A stretch of 64,000 nt of DNA, taken from Flexithrix dorotheae DSM 6795 (GTDB lineage: Bacteria > Bacteroidota > Bacteroidia > Cytophagales > Flammeovirgaceae). Below, piece after piece: positions 42,388 through 53,061 of this stretch. A model generated the notes under the pieces. It was not told the DNA's origin and did no database searches. It was given only the letters and a program-made list of their open reading frames with translations. Position 1 is the stretch's first letter, and every line of letters begins with the position of its first letter. Made by a program: the position numbers and the translations under genes. The stretch covers positions 101,437 to 165,436 of the forward strand of contig NZ_KB903438.1 of the NCBI RefSeq assembly GCF_000379765.1, in the 5' to 3' direction.

Positions 42388-45273
42388 TCATTTCTTTACA
42401 ATTCTGCGGGAATATAACTTCCCTTTTATTTTAAATTTTAATATGTAAATACCGCTAGGTAGGGATTTTAAATGAACTTTGCCATCGATCAAATTTACAG
42501 AAAAACTTTTCCCCTCAATATTCAAAATTTCAAAATCCTCTGGAATTTCTAATTTTGAATCGTGGCTAACGGAAATAAAATCGGTGGTTGGGTTTGGAAA
42601 GATTGTGACAGGATTGGGTTGCCGGGAATCTGAAATGGAAAGGACTTCATCATTTGCTAATGACCAAAGTTGATTTCCTGTGGAATGTACATTTGCCCAA
42701 AAATAAATTTCATTGTTGAAAGTGAAAAAATTCTGGGGAAGTGAACCTTCTGGGCCTTCCTGAAGATCAAAAATCATTTTTGTGTTTTCTGGAGTACCAT
42801 CTGTTTCCCAGAGTTCCTCTCCTGAAGTGGAAGTGAAGGCCTGGAAGTACATTTTGTCATTTAAAACGGTGAAATATTTAGGATAGGAACTTCCTCCAGG
42901 ATTTAAGTCCTTGAATAAGCTTGTACCCTGGGAAGTTCCATCGGAATACCACAATTCTATACCATTTCCAGGATTAAGCGCACTAAAGAATAATTTATCT
43001 TTAAATACAGTGAATCCAAAACTTCTGGTGCTTGCCAGTTTTTTTTCATAAAGCTTTTTGATGGGTGTTGTTCCTTCTTTTGTTCCGTCAGATTTCCAAA
43101 GGGTATATCTATTCGTTTTAGAAAATTCAGTAAAGAATAGTTCATTATTAAACTGAATGAAGTTCTCTACTAAAGATGATTTTGGAATTTCCAAATTAAA
43201 TGTTTCTTCTACACCGTTTTTATCTATGTTATAAAACCTGAAGAAATCATCCCCCTGCCCATAAGCCAGGTAACAAATGTTCTGATTTAAAAGGGATAAT
43301 CCTTCACATTTGTAAAAGTCCTTAATTTTAAGAGTGCCTTCAGCTGTGCCGTCACTTATCCATATGTCTTCACCAGCAGCACTTACCATAAAATACATGG
43401 AATTATCGCTGGAAATAACTTCTTCAGGAGAAAAACCAATATTATAGGAGTTGGTTCCAAATGATTTTATCATTTCTACCTTGTCATCTTCCAGTTTAGC
43501 CAAGTACCTTTCTTTATCTTTCCTTACTATGAAATAAAGTGTCTCTTTGAATTCCTGAAAAAGATGAGGACCACTCCAGTTCCTTCCTTCAATAATATCT
43601 TCAACCAAGGAAAAGGTATTTCCATCTGTTTGGAATAATTCATATCCAATTACTTCATTATAGCCGGAAAAATATATTTTATCCTGAAATGTGAAGAAAT
43701 CATGCTGTCCGGTAATTTTATAAGAATTGGGTTTTACCACATTCAGGTTGCCATCAAATGAGAAGAGCCCAAAAGATTGAATAGAATCAATTGTTCCACT
43801 ATATAGAATTTTATCCTCAATTTTAATTTGGTTTTCTAATGATATTCCTTTTTTTACCTCATTTATATTCTTAACACTTTCTAGTCCGGTAATCAGATTA
43901 TATTTGCCCAATTCCATCCCCCAATTTCCAAAGGCTTTCTGAAAAAAGACATTGTCATTTAAGGGGAATGTTGTTCTAATTCCTGCTAACTCAGGAACTG
44001 TATATGTATTAAATGAGGAAAGATCAGTCCTCACAATTTTGTTAAGTCCTCGTCTTGAGGGCAAGGTGATTAAAAATTCTTTTTCTACACCTATAATTTC
44101 TGCAGCATCAACATTATCAATAAACCAGCTAATTTCATCGGTTGGTTGAGGTATATTTTCTACATTTTTTAATTCTTCTGAAAGAGTGTTATAAGTGAAA
44201 AGAGCGGTAGTATTTTCAGGGGTACCACAAGTGAAAAGAAGCTCCTCCCCATGATTCATTAAGTTGGAAGGTGTGAAATAGGAGGAACCAGAGTAATCAA
44301 AAATTTTTATAGTAGCATCAGTAGAACCATCATGTTCCCAAATAAATAATCGATTGTAATCAAACTCATAAAAGGAAAAATAGAGTTTGTTACCAACTTT
44401 TTTTGCATCAGCCAAATCAATTAGGCGAGTACTGCCTTCATGAACTGCCTCTACTGGTTTTGTACCTTCCCTTGTGCCATCAGTTTTTATTATTCCCACA
44501 CTTTTAGGATAGGAAAAAATACTGGAACTTCTTATAACAAAATATAATTCCTCATTTAATTCTACAAATTGCGTTAATCCGTTTGTTCCTCCTGGACCTG
44601 CTCCATTTCCATCAATTCCGGAAAGGATACTATAAGTACCTTCGACACTTCCGTCACTTCTCCAAACATTAGTGTTTTTAGTTTGGGGTTGTTCAAAGAC
44701 GAAAATGAATGTGTTGCCTGCCTTTCCCTGATATGTGGGATTGTTTTGAATACTGATGTTACCCTTTATTAACTGGGTGCCAGCCCCTGTTCCATCGCTC
44801 CACCATACCTCCAGGTTAGCATTTTGTTTTAGCAGGAAGTAAAATTTATCATTTATGGTTGTCAGTCCAAAAATTGCTTTATCATGAAAATGGACAAGTT
44901 TCTCTGTTCCGATTGGAGTGCCATCTGTGGACCAGATTTGAGTTCCCTCTTCCTCATTATATGCTGTGAAATAAAGTTTGTTGCCCATAATGGTGGATTG
45001 GGAATTGAAGGACCATATTCCAGACCCTGTACCAGGATTTATATCTTTCAGTAAAAAAGTACTATCTCCTGTGCCATTGGATACCCATATCTCTCTGCCA
45101 TATCGTGAGTGTTCTGCAACAAAAAACAGATAATTATTAAATGATCCAAAGCTGTTTGGCCATGAATTTAAGTCTGAACTGGAATGATTCAGATTGGTAA
45201 TCATTTTCTGACCAAGTGCATTTAATAAAGAAAACCCGATAAGTATTATGGAAAAAAATAATGGTTTAATCAT
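42388..45273 (-). CDS. ELWxxDGT-repeat protein with T9SS type A sorting domain
   Basis: A secreted protein of about 961 aa from the ATG at 45273 (MIKPLFFSIILIGFSLLNALG, signal peptide); an upstream in-frame start at 45339 would bury the signal. The body consists of ELWxxDGT-type repeats that form a large beta-propeller-like array (EIWVSNGTGDS, QIWSTDGTPIGT, VWWSDGTGAGT, ELFQTDGN, DIWISDGTAEGT, ELWYSDGTSQGT, ELWETDGTPENT). The C-terminal T9SS domain begins IFPNPTTDFISVSHD and ends GIYILKFKIKGKLYSRRIVKK. Repeats of this type are common in Bacteroidota surface proteins; ligand unknown. It is divergent from the 2494-residue gene, which carries the same repeats at its N-terminus, so the two are paralogous. 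Confidence 0.85.
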   Translation of the reverse strand: MIKPLFFSIILIGFSLLNALGQKMITNLNHSSSDLNSWPNSFGSFNNYLFFVAEHSRYGREIWVSNGTGDSTFLLKDINPGTGSGIWSFNSQSTIMGNKLYFTAYNEEEGTQIWSTDGTPIGTEKLVHFHDKAIFGLTTINDKFYFLLKQNANLEVWWSDGTGAGTQLIKGNISIQNNPTYQGKAGNTFIFVFEQPQTKNTNVWRSDGSVEGTYSILSGIDGNGAGPGGTNGLTQFVELNEELYFVIRSSSIFSYPKSVGIIKTDGTREGTKPVEAVHEGSTRLIDLADAKKVGNKLYFSFYEFDYNRLFIWEHDGSTDATIKIFDYSGSSYFTPSNLMNHGEELLFTCGTPENTTALFTYNTLSEELKNVENIPQPTDEISWFIDNVDAAEIIGVEKEFLITLPSRRGLNKIVRTDLSSFNTYTVPELAGIRTTFPLNDNVFFQKAFGNWGMELGKYNLITGLESVKNINEVKKGISLENQIKIEDKILYSGTIDSIQSFGLFSFDGNLNVVKPNSYKITGQHDFFTFQDKIYFSGYNEVIGYELFQTDGNTFSLVEDIIEGRNWSGPHLFQEFKETLYFIVRKDKERYLAKLEDDKVEMIKSFGTNSYNIGFSPEEVISSDNSMYFMVSAAGEDIWISDGTAEGTLKIKDFYKCEGLSLLNQNICYLAYGQGDDFFRFYNIDKNGVEETFNLEIPKSSLVENFIQFNNELFFTEFSKTNRYTLWKSDGTKEGTTPIKKLYEKKLASTRSFGFTVFKDKLFFSALNPGNGIELWYSDGTSQGTSLFKDLNPGGSSYPKYFTVLNDKMYFQAFTSTSGEELWETDGTPENTKMIFDLQEGPEGSLPQNFFTFNNEIYFWANVHSTGNQLWSLANDEVLSISDSRQPNPVTIFPNPTTDFISVSHDSKLEIPEDFEILNIEGKSFSVNLIDGKVHLKSLPSGIYILKFKIKGKLYSRRIVKK

Positions 45274-45548
45274 AAGGAGATAAATTATTAGAATTCTAAG
45301 GAAAGTATCGCTACTACAAAAGGTTTCTTTAAATTGCAAAAAAAGGAAAATAATTGATTATGTTATTGAATTTACTTTTATTAACAATAAAAATATGCTT
45401 TGATTAAATTAATATTAGGAAGGATAGTATGTCTATAGTATAATTGTAATTATATCCTTTGGATAAATATGGGTCATATGATATTCTCCAAAGGCTATGA
45501 TATGAATAAATAATTTTGAGATTTATATTCTCATTTCTTTTCTACTAT

Positions 45549-48500
45549 ATGTATACCAATTTAATTTCCTTCTTACCCAAATTAGTATTTCTCCCATTTA
45601 TTGGCTTTTCAGTTTATAGAAAGCTAAAGGTGGTGTTTTTTATTTCTTTTTTTGCCCATTTTGTTAATGCTCAAAATATTACCTTGATTCAGGATTTTAC
45701 AAAAGGAAATAATGGGACAAAAATTGGGAGTATTATTAAAGCGGATGATTACTTTTTCCTTTCAATGGAACATTTGCTTAACCAAACTGATTCTTTATCA
45801 GATAAAGAAAGCCTTTATTTGAGTGATGGAACTAAATGGAATACAAAAAGAGTACACCAGGAATTATTTGGTGAGGTAAAATATTATTTTTCTCAGCATG
45901 GTTTTATTGAAAATCGGTATTTGGTAAGAGCTGGTAGTAATAATACTATTGTGAAAGTACATGCAGTAAATCCGATAAGTTTAACCATCGATACACTTTT
46001 TCCTGCTTTTGAGTATAACGGTCAACAGATTTTGCCAGAAAGTGAATTAAATGTGGCAAAAAGAGTAGGTAATAGATATATTTTTTCTGGGCATGTTTAT
46101 CCCATAGGAAATGAATTGTGGTATTTGGATGTGGAAGAGAAAAAAGTTGACCTGATTAAAGATATAGGAGCGGGAGTTGTTTCAAGTAGCAGACCAACGG
46201 ATTTTTATAAATATAATGAAGATGTTTATTTTGTGGCAAATGAAGATTCAGTACACAGGAGTTTTTGGAAGACTGATGGCACCACAGAGGGAACTGCTGT
46301 TGTAACAAGGCTGAAGAAAAATAAAGATTATAGAACCAAAACGAATTATATCGAATATAATGGGCTGTTGTACTTTTCTGGTAATGATGTAGAAAAAGGT
46401 TTAGAATTATGGAAGACAGATGGAACACCAGAGGGTACCTCATTGGTATCAGACATTTACCAGGGAGAGGAAGATTCGGGGCCAAAACATTTTACATTTT
46501 TTAAAAACCAATTTTATTTTACGGCTAAAGATGCTGAAAATAGCTATGGTTTATTTAAAGTGAATTTACAAGGTACAGGGATAGAAAAAATAAAATCATT
46601 CTCCTTCGAAATTAAAGAATTGGTTGGTCTAGAGGATCATCTGTTCTTTTCTGTTCAGACTAAGGCTTATGGACACGAGATTTGGAAAAGTGATGGAACG
46701 GAAGAAAATACAGTAATTCTTAAAGATATATTCCCCGGAGAAAATGGAAGTGAAGCAAGATTATTAACCAAGGTAAATAATAAAGTCTATTTTGTTGCGC
46801 AGGATGGAATCCATGGCAATGAGCTTTGGGAAACTGATGGGACTACTGAAGGAACGAAGCTTTATATTGATTTATATAAGGACGGTAAAGCTGATAAAGC
46901 TGGAATTGATCAGTTATTTAATTTTAAAAACAGGCTTTTTTTTACAGGAAATGATGGCGTTAAAGGGAGGGAGCTATGGCGAGTAAATGAGGGGCTGATA
47001 GCTCCAAGAAACGTGACTTTTACAACCATAAATTCCGGAGAAATCAAAATTACTTGGGAAAATCAATCAATAGATGCTGCAGAAATAATTTTACAAAAAA
47101 GCACTTCAGCTGATTTTTCAGAGAACTTTCGGGAATTGAAGCTTAATCCAGCTATAAGCGAATATACGGATAAAGAAATACTACCCAACCAGGTATATTA
47201 TTACCAGCTTAAAGTGAAAAAAAGTAATGAAGAGTCTCCTTTTGGAGAAATTTATCAATATCCTCCCCGGTCTTTTGAATCAGTATTTCTGGAAATTCCT
47301 GTGTACAAATATGCCGAAGCCGATTGGGGCGATTATGATAAAGATGGAGATCTGGATTTGGTGATAAGTGGCGATTTACCAGATGTTATTAGAATAATTG
47401 ATTTATATACCAATGAAAATGGGAGATTTTCCCAAACTCGTTTAGCGACTGATTTGAGAGGGGATGTAAAATGGGGGGATTTCGATTTGGATGGAGATCT
47501 TGATGTTTTAACTACCAAAGGTGTATTGGTGAACAATGATGGAAGTTTTGAACGATTAGCTTTAGGAATAAAACCCCTTGATTATTCGGGAAATGTTTCC
47601 TGGATTGATTACGATAGGGATGGTGACCTTGATGTTTTTATGAATGGAATAATTGGGGAGTGGAGCTTTCCAAACTCCTTTTTCTACGAAAATATAAATG
47701 GTTACTTCTATGAAAAAGAAACTGATATTCCGAATATTCATAAGGGAGGAATTTCATGGGGAGATTATGACAATGATGGAGATAAAGACCTTTTTATTTC
47801 AGGGAAATATTCAGGAACCCTGTATGGTCGACTTTTAAAAAATAACAATGGTGTTTTTGAATATTCAGGAATTGAATTACAGGGGCTGAGATATGGAGAA
47901 TCGGATTGGGGTGATTTTGATGCAGATGGAGATTTAGATTTGGCCTTTTGCGGTAACTATTATCAGGATGGTGAACAAATGCAGCTAAAAGTATATCAGA
48001 ATAATGATGGAAATTTTGAAGTAGTGGAATTAGAAGAAGCCGCTCTGGGAATGTTTTCTTTTTATGATAATTATAAGGCAAAACTAAAATGGGTAGATAT
48101 CAATAATGATGGTCAGTTAGAACTTTTCTTTTCTGGTTATAAGCCTGAAAGGGATATTAAAAACATTATTTTTGAAATTAAGGATGGAATTTTAAAGAAA
48201 AGTAAGATCGATTATTATGAGGCATTAGGTCCTGGGTTATGGGCAGATTATGATTTGGATGGGGATATGGATTTGCTACATCCTGATAATGACAGAAATT
48301 TTGGAAATAATTTGGGCATTTATAGGAATAACTCTACAATTAGAAATACTATTTCCACAGTACCTGAAGGATTAAGCTATGAATTTAACCAGGATCATAA
48401 AAAAATTAAATTTACATGGGAAAAGTCGGAAGATGCGGAATCTTCACAAAATTTAATCAGTTATAATCTTTCTATTCGTGTTGGAGATAATCTGGTAATG

Positions 48501-51500
48501 TCTTCTCAATCTTTGCCTTCAGGACAAAGACTTGTAGCTGAACCCGGCAACGCAGGTTATCAACCTTTCTTTGAATTAACAGATTTAAAAGATACCATTT
48601 ATCATATTTCTGTACAGGCAATTGATGGTGTTTACCAATCCTCTCCATTTTCTGAAGAAATTACCTATATCCCACCAGGAGCTTTATTGCCAAATGCTGA
48701 CATCGAAGAAAATAGTGAAATTGGAAGTGAAGTGGCGACTTTTTATACTTTTTCAACATCCGAGTCTGATATTCAATATCAGTTTGTAAATGGTGAGGGA
48801 GATGAAGATAATGTGCATTTCAAAATATCTGGTAATAAACTGGTTACCGCAAGTGAGTTAGATTTTGAGAAGAAATCAAAGTATTCAATTCGAGTCCTTA
48901 TCTCAAAAAGTGGATTTGAATATGAAAAAATAATCAATATTAATGTAATAGACCTTAAGGAAAAGCCTACAGACATTTTTCTCTCTAGTTCTATAACTTT
49001 TGCAAATAGTTTTCCCGCTACTCTTATAGGCTATTTTTCTGCCGAAAATGCTGATTCCATTGACACACATTTATATACCCTTGTGGAAGGAAACGGAAAT
49101 GAGGATAACGATTTTTTCTACATTGAAGAAGATAAACTTTTTGTTGCAAAAAAATTCCCAATGAATAAGGAATTGTGTTCGATAAGAGTAAGAGTGAACG
49201 ACCAAAGTGAAGGGTGGGTTGAAAAAGTATTTAAGGTTCAGTTAAAAGAAGGCTTTAAAGGAGATGAATATAGGGTTTCCATCAATCAGAAGAGGGAATC
49301 GAATAGTTATGAAAATAGGGTGAAAGTTTCAGGTAATTATGCCGTAATGGCATATCCACGGGGATATGGTACCACCGACTCTTCAATTGGGGAAGTCTTT
49401 ATTTATAAAAGAGGTTTACTGAATGATGGTTGGGAACTACTGCAACATTTGCAGTCACATAAACCCAAAACCTATTCAGAATATGGGTCCGCTCTGGACA
49501 TTGAAGGAAATCACCTGATTATTGGTGCAAGTGAGGAAGGAGAAGTTTCATTTTATGAGAGAAAAGGAGAAAAATGGATGCTGAATAATTTTGTTGATAA
49601 AGGATTTTACTCAAAGTTTGGTCATTCCATTGCAATAGATCAAAACTTCGCCCTTATTGGAAGCCCAAATGAAAATAGTGGATCTGGTTCTGCTTTTATT
49701 TATGAGTTTGTAATTTCTGATTCTTCCTCACAATGGGTGGAAGTGGCTGAACTTCAGCCTAGTGACGGGTTTGATAAACAACAATTTGGTTATGAAGTGG
49801 CATTGTATAGGAAAACTGCTGTTATTGCCTCTTATTCTCTAAAATCTGCAGAAAGACTTTATGAATCAAAAGTTTATGTTTTTGAATATGATGGTAAGAA
49901 TTGGGTAGAAAACCAGGAACTTAAACCTGATTTTCCCTTAAATGAAAATTCAAAATTTGGAACGTCTCTGGCTATTGAAGAGAATACAATTATAGTAGGT
50001 TCAGAATTAGATAAAACCCATAAAGGATCAATATCTGGCTCAGCATTTATTTATTCTAAAACAGACGGGAAATGGAATCAGGAGGCGCATTTATTTTCGA
50101 ATGATACGATTGAAGGAAGAGGTTTTGGGAAAACTGTGGTTCTAAATAATGAATGGGCATTTGTAGGTACTTCAGCGGTAAACCTTAGTTATAGAAATGG
50201 TAAATCTATGGTTTATGCATACAAAAAAACAGATGGGCAGTGGGTAAGGCAAAAGATTTTTTATCCTTATGGTAATAGTTTAAATGAATTATTTTTTACT
50301 GAAGGAGTAGATGCTGATGGAGATGTACTGGTTATTGGAGGAAGAGAAATTACACAGGATTATAAAAGAAAGAACTATGGGTATTTTTATAATTTAGATA
50401 AAATAGATACCCTTTCTGGAAATCAGCCTCCTTCAGGGTTGTTTCTAAAAGAACCGCTTGTACCAGAAAACATAACTTTGGGCAAAAAAATTGCCACCTT
50501 ATTTACAGACGATCCGGATGTTCAGGAATTACACACCTATGAATTGGTTTCCGGAAAAGGCGACTTTCATAACAATGTATTTTCTATTTCTGGCGATTCT
50601 CTTATAGTAGAAGTCCCTATTGATTTTGAGTCAAATGAGCATTTTAGTATCCGTGTAAAAAGTACTGATCAAAAGGGAAATTCAATTGAGAAGGATTTCT
50701 TGATAAGCGTGATTAATAAAGGTGATGCTATAGGGGAATTTGAACTAACTTCATTTAGTAAAGGAAATGATATTGGCTTTGGGGATGGAATGGATATTTA
50801 TGGAAACTACGCTGTTACTACAACAGGTGATCCTTTTGATGTTTCTGAAATATTGATTTATGAAAAACAACAGAAAAACACATGGATTCCTAATTATATT
50901 ATTAAGAATGATGAAAAGAAAAGATTAGGACAAAATATAAATCTTTTCCAGGATCATTTTGGAATAACCGGAGAGGGAAATAATAATATACACTTGTTTT
51001 ATAAATCCGGCACAAATACCTGGGATTCAACAGGGGTAATTCTTTTACCAGGAAATGACAATCCCTATCATTATAACAGAATAAAAGAATTTGAATTCCA
51101 GGAGAATCGACTGGTAGTTTTTACGGATAATTCCCAAAAAAATTTAAGTGAAATTTACACTTATGAATATGTAAATCAGGAATGGCAATTAAAGTCATCA
51201 ACTGAAATACCGGAAGAACTTTCTAAATACATAAATGATTTCGATTTGGATGGAGATATTTTAGTTGCAGCTTCTAGTTGGTCAAGAAATGTATTTTTAT
51301 TCAATTATAAAAATGATAACTGGCAGTTTGAACAGGAGGTAAGACTGGGTATTATGGATTCCATCTATGTAACTTACGGAAAATCAGTAGCTATAGAAAA
51401 TAATGTTATTGTGGTAGGTGGAGGTTCATCGATTTATCTTTTTGAAAAAGGTGAGAATGGATGGGAGCATACAGCATCATTGAGTTTACAGCAATATAAT

Positions 51501-53027
51501 TCAAAATTTGGAGAGCAGGTTGAAATTGAAGATGGTTTGATTACAGTTCCAGTGCGGAATGATAATGACATTTATCCCAATTCAGGAGCTGTATATGTTT
51601 ACAAAAAAAATGATGGAAATTGGGAAGAATATAAAAAAATAAAAAGTACCAATACTCGCCAAAATCATGGATTAGGGCAGGTTCAGGCTCGTTACAAACA
51701 ATTCCTTATGGTTTCGGGCTATGAAAACCCTAATATTACTCATCCTCACGGAATTTCAATTTTTGATCTGGAAGCATTTGGGACTGAATTGACTAATATT
51801 TCTTTGACTAATGCCGAAATAGAGGAAAATGTACCTTTAAATACACCAATTGGAATTTTATCAGTAGATTATTCCAGAAGTAAATATCTGCATACATTTA
51901 AGTTAAGTGATTCTGCGGTGCAAAATGATAATTCTCGTTTCATTTTAAGAAACGATACCCTTTTTACTGCATCTGAATTAGACTATGAAGAACAAAATAA
52001 GTTTTTAATAAAGGTTGAAGCCATAGACAGCCTGGACAATACTTTTGAGAAAAACTTTATAATCAGGGTAAAAGATTTGAAAGATACAGGTTTTTCGATT
52101 AGAGGTATAGTACAGACTACTTATGGGGAAAAAATTCAGGAAGGAAATTTATTATTATTTAAATATCAAGAAGGGAATAACACAAAAAAAGAGATAGCTT
52201 CAATAGAATTATCCTCGAACCACCAATATCAATTTTCTGATTTGGTGCCAGGAAAATATAGTTTGTTTTTGGATATTGATGAAACAAAATTTCCGGATTT
52301 TTTCGATACTTTTTATGATAGGAAAATAGTAGAAAGTGATGCTGATACCATCCATGTAACTGAGGATATTTATATCAATATGCTTTGTATGGCTATTTCA
52401 GATTCAATCCAAAAGGGAAATAAAAGGATAAGTGGTTTTGTCTACAAAAGTAAAGATAATTCTGGAGGAAGAATTACTGATATACACCAGGATTCGGGAG
52501 AGCCGGTAGAAGGGGTAAAAATTTATTTGCTTTTAGGAGAAAAGGATCAATTAATACAAGTTACTCACTCAGAAAATGATGGATACTTTGAATTCAATAA
52601 TCTGAGGATAGGAAATTATTATTTAATGATTGATTATGAGGGACTTCCTAATGAACCTGAACCATACATTTTTTCAATAAAGGAGGATGCTGAAGAAAAA
52701 AACGCCATTGTTATTATTGGTAATTCAACAATTATAGCCGGAGGTAATGATATTCTTGGGATAATTGATCAGGAAAATTTAGGACAAATAATAATATATC
52801 CTAATCCGATAACATCTTTTTTTAATGTAGAATTGACAAGAACTCAGTTTAATGACCTGAAATTTTCCATTTTTGATAATTTGGGAAGAAATGTTTACGA
52901 GAAAGAAATAAAATCCAATACTGAAGACCTCTATCGACTTGATATTTCCGATTTGCCTAAAGGGTTTTATACGCTTTCCATTTCTTCAAAGGATTTAATG
53001 AAAAGTTTTAAACTCTTAAAAAAATAG
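45549..53027 (+). CDS. giant modular T9SS cargo protein (ELWxxDGT, VCBS, cadherin-like, propeller)
   Basis: About 2490 residues from ATG 45549; a TTG at 45516 gives 2503. A signal peptide ends near HFVNAQ. Modules in order: ELWxxDGT repeats (SFWKTDGTTEGT, ELWKTDGTPEGT, EIWKSDGTEENT, ELWETDGTTEGT) to about 480; seven VCBS/FG-GAP calcium-loop repeats (WGDYDKDGDLDLVISG, WGDFDLDGDLDVL and others) at about 590-930; a fibronectin-like segment; cadherin-like domains (ADIEENSEIGSEVATF, EPLVPENITLGKKIATL, AEIEENVPLNTPIGIL); integrin-like propeller repeats (ALIGSPNENSGSGSAFIYE); Cna-B-like domains; and a T9SS sorting domain from IIIYPNPITSFF. Known of such modules: adhesion or calcium-stabilised surface structure. 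First gene of a three-gene operon. Confidence 0.85.
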   Translation: MYTNLISFLPKLVFLPFIGFSVYRKLKVVFFISFFAHFVNAQNITLIQDFTKGNNGTKIGSIIKADDYFFLSMEHLLNQTDSLSDKESLYLSDGTKWNTKRVHQELFGEVKYYFSQHGFIENRYLVRAGSNNTIVKVHAVNPISLTIDTLFPAFEYNGQQILPESELNVAKRVGNRYIFSGHVYPIGNELWYLDVEEKKVDLIKDIGAGVVSSSRPTDFYKYNEDVYFVANEDSVHRSFWKTDGTTEGTAVVTRLKKNKDYRTKTNYIEYNGLLYFSGNDVEKGLELWKTDGTPEGTSLVSDIYQGEEDSGPKHFTFFKNQFYFTAKDAENSYGLFKVNLQGTGIEKIKSFSFEIKELVGLEDHLFFSVQTKAYGHEIWKSDGTEENTVILKDIFPGENGSEARLLTKVNNKVYFVAQDGIHGNELWETDGTTEGTKLYIDLYKDGKADKAGIDQLFNFKNRLFFTGNDGVKGRELWRVNEGLIAPRNVTFTTINSGEIKITWENQSIDAAEIILQKSTSADFSENFRELKLNPAISEYTDKEILPNQVYYYQLKVKKSNEESPFGEIYQYPPRSFESVFLEIPVYKYAEADWGDYDKDGDLDLVISGDLPDVIRIIDLYTNENGRFSQTRLATDLRGDVKWGDFDLDGDLDVLTTKGVLVNNDGSFERLALGIKPLDYSGNVSWIDYDRDGDLDVFMNGIIGEWSFPNSFFYENINGYFYEKETDIPNIHKGGISWGDYDNDGDKDLFISGKYSGTLYGRLLKNNNGVFEYSGIELQGLRYGESDWGDFDADGDLDLAFCGNYYQDGEQMQLKVYQNNDGNFEVVELEEAALGMFSFYDNYKAKLKWVDINNDGQLELFFSGYKPERDIKNIIFEIKDGILKKSKIDYYEALGPGLWADYDLDGDMDLLHPDNDRNFGNNLGIYRNNSTIRNTISTVPEGLSYEFNQDHKKIKFTWEKSEDAESSQNLISYNLSIRVGDNLVMSSQSLPSGQRLVAEPGNAGYQPFFELTDLKDTIYHISVQAIDGVYQSSPFSEEITYIPPGALLPNADIEENSEIGSEVATFYTFSTSESDIQYQFVNGEGDEDNVHFKISGNKLVTASELDFEKKSKYSIRVLISKSGFEYEKIININVIDLKEKPTDIFLSSSITFANSFPATLIGYFSAENADSIDTHLYTLVEGNGNEDNDFFYIEEDKLFVAKKFPMNKELCSIRVRVNDQSEGWVEKVFKVQLKEGFKGDEYRVSINQKRESNSYENRVKVSGNYAVMAYPRGYGTTDSSIGEVFIYKRGLLNDGWELLQHLQSHKPKTYSEYGSALDIEGNHLIIGASEEGEVSFYERKGEKWMLNNFVDKGFYSKFGHSIAIDQNFALIGSPNENSGSGSAFIYEFVISDSSSQWVEVAELQPSDGFDKQQFGYEVALYRKTAVIASYSLKSAERLYESKVYVFEYDGKNWVENQELKPDFPLNENSKFGTSLAIEENTIIVGSELDKTHKGSISGSAFIYSKTDGKWNQEAHLFSNDTIEGRGFGKTVVLNNEWAFVGTSAVNLSYRNGKSMVYAYKKTDGQWVRQKIFYPYGNSLNELFFTEGVDADGDVLVIGGREITQDYKRKNYGYFYNLDKIDTLSGNQPPSGLFLKEPLVPENITLGKKIATLFTDDPDVQELHTYELVSGKGDFHNNVFSISGDSLIVEVPIDFESNEHFSIRVKSTDQKGNSIEKDFLISVINKGDAIGEFELTSFSKGNDIGFGDGMDIYGNYAVTTTGDPFDVSEILIYEKQQKNTWIPNYIIKNDEKKRLGQNINLFQDHFGITGEGNNNIHLFYKSGTNTWDSTGVILLPGNDNPYHYNRIKEFEFQENRLVVFTDNSQKNLSEIYTYEYVNQEWQLKSSTEIPEELSKYINDFDLDGDILVAASSWSRNVFLFNYKNDNWQFEQEVRLGIMDSIYVTYGKSVAIENNVIVVGGGSSIYLFEKGENGWEHTASLSLQQYNSKFGEQVEIEDGLITVPVRNDNDIYPNSGAVYVYKKNDGNWEEYKKIKSTNTRQNHGLGQVQARYKQFLMVSGYENPNITHPHGISIFDLEAFGTELTNISLTNAEIEENVPLNTPIGILSVDYSRSKYLHTFKLSDSAVQNDNSRFILRNDTLFTASELDYEEQNKFLIKVEAIDSLDNTFEKNFIIRVKDLKDTGFSIRGIVQTTYGEKIQEGNLLLFKYQEGNNTKKEIASIELSSNHQYQFSDLVPGKYSLFLDIDETKFPDFFDTFYDRKIVESDADTIHVTEDIYINMLCMAISDSIQKGNKRISGFVYKSKDNSGGRITDIHQDSGEPVEGVKIYLLLGEKDQLIQVTHSENDGYFEFNNLRIGNYYLMIDYEGLPNEPEPYIFSIKEDAEEKNAIVIIGNSTIIAGGNDILGIIDQENLGQIIIYPNPITSFFNVELTRTQFNDLKFSIFDNLGRNVYEKEIKSNTEDLYRLDISDLPKGFYTLSISSKDLMKSFKLLKK

Positions 53028-53061
53028 CAATCACAGAGATAACTAAACTACAGCACTTACA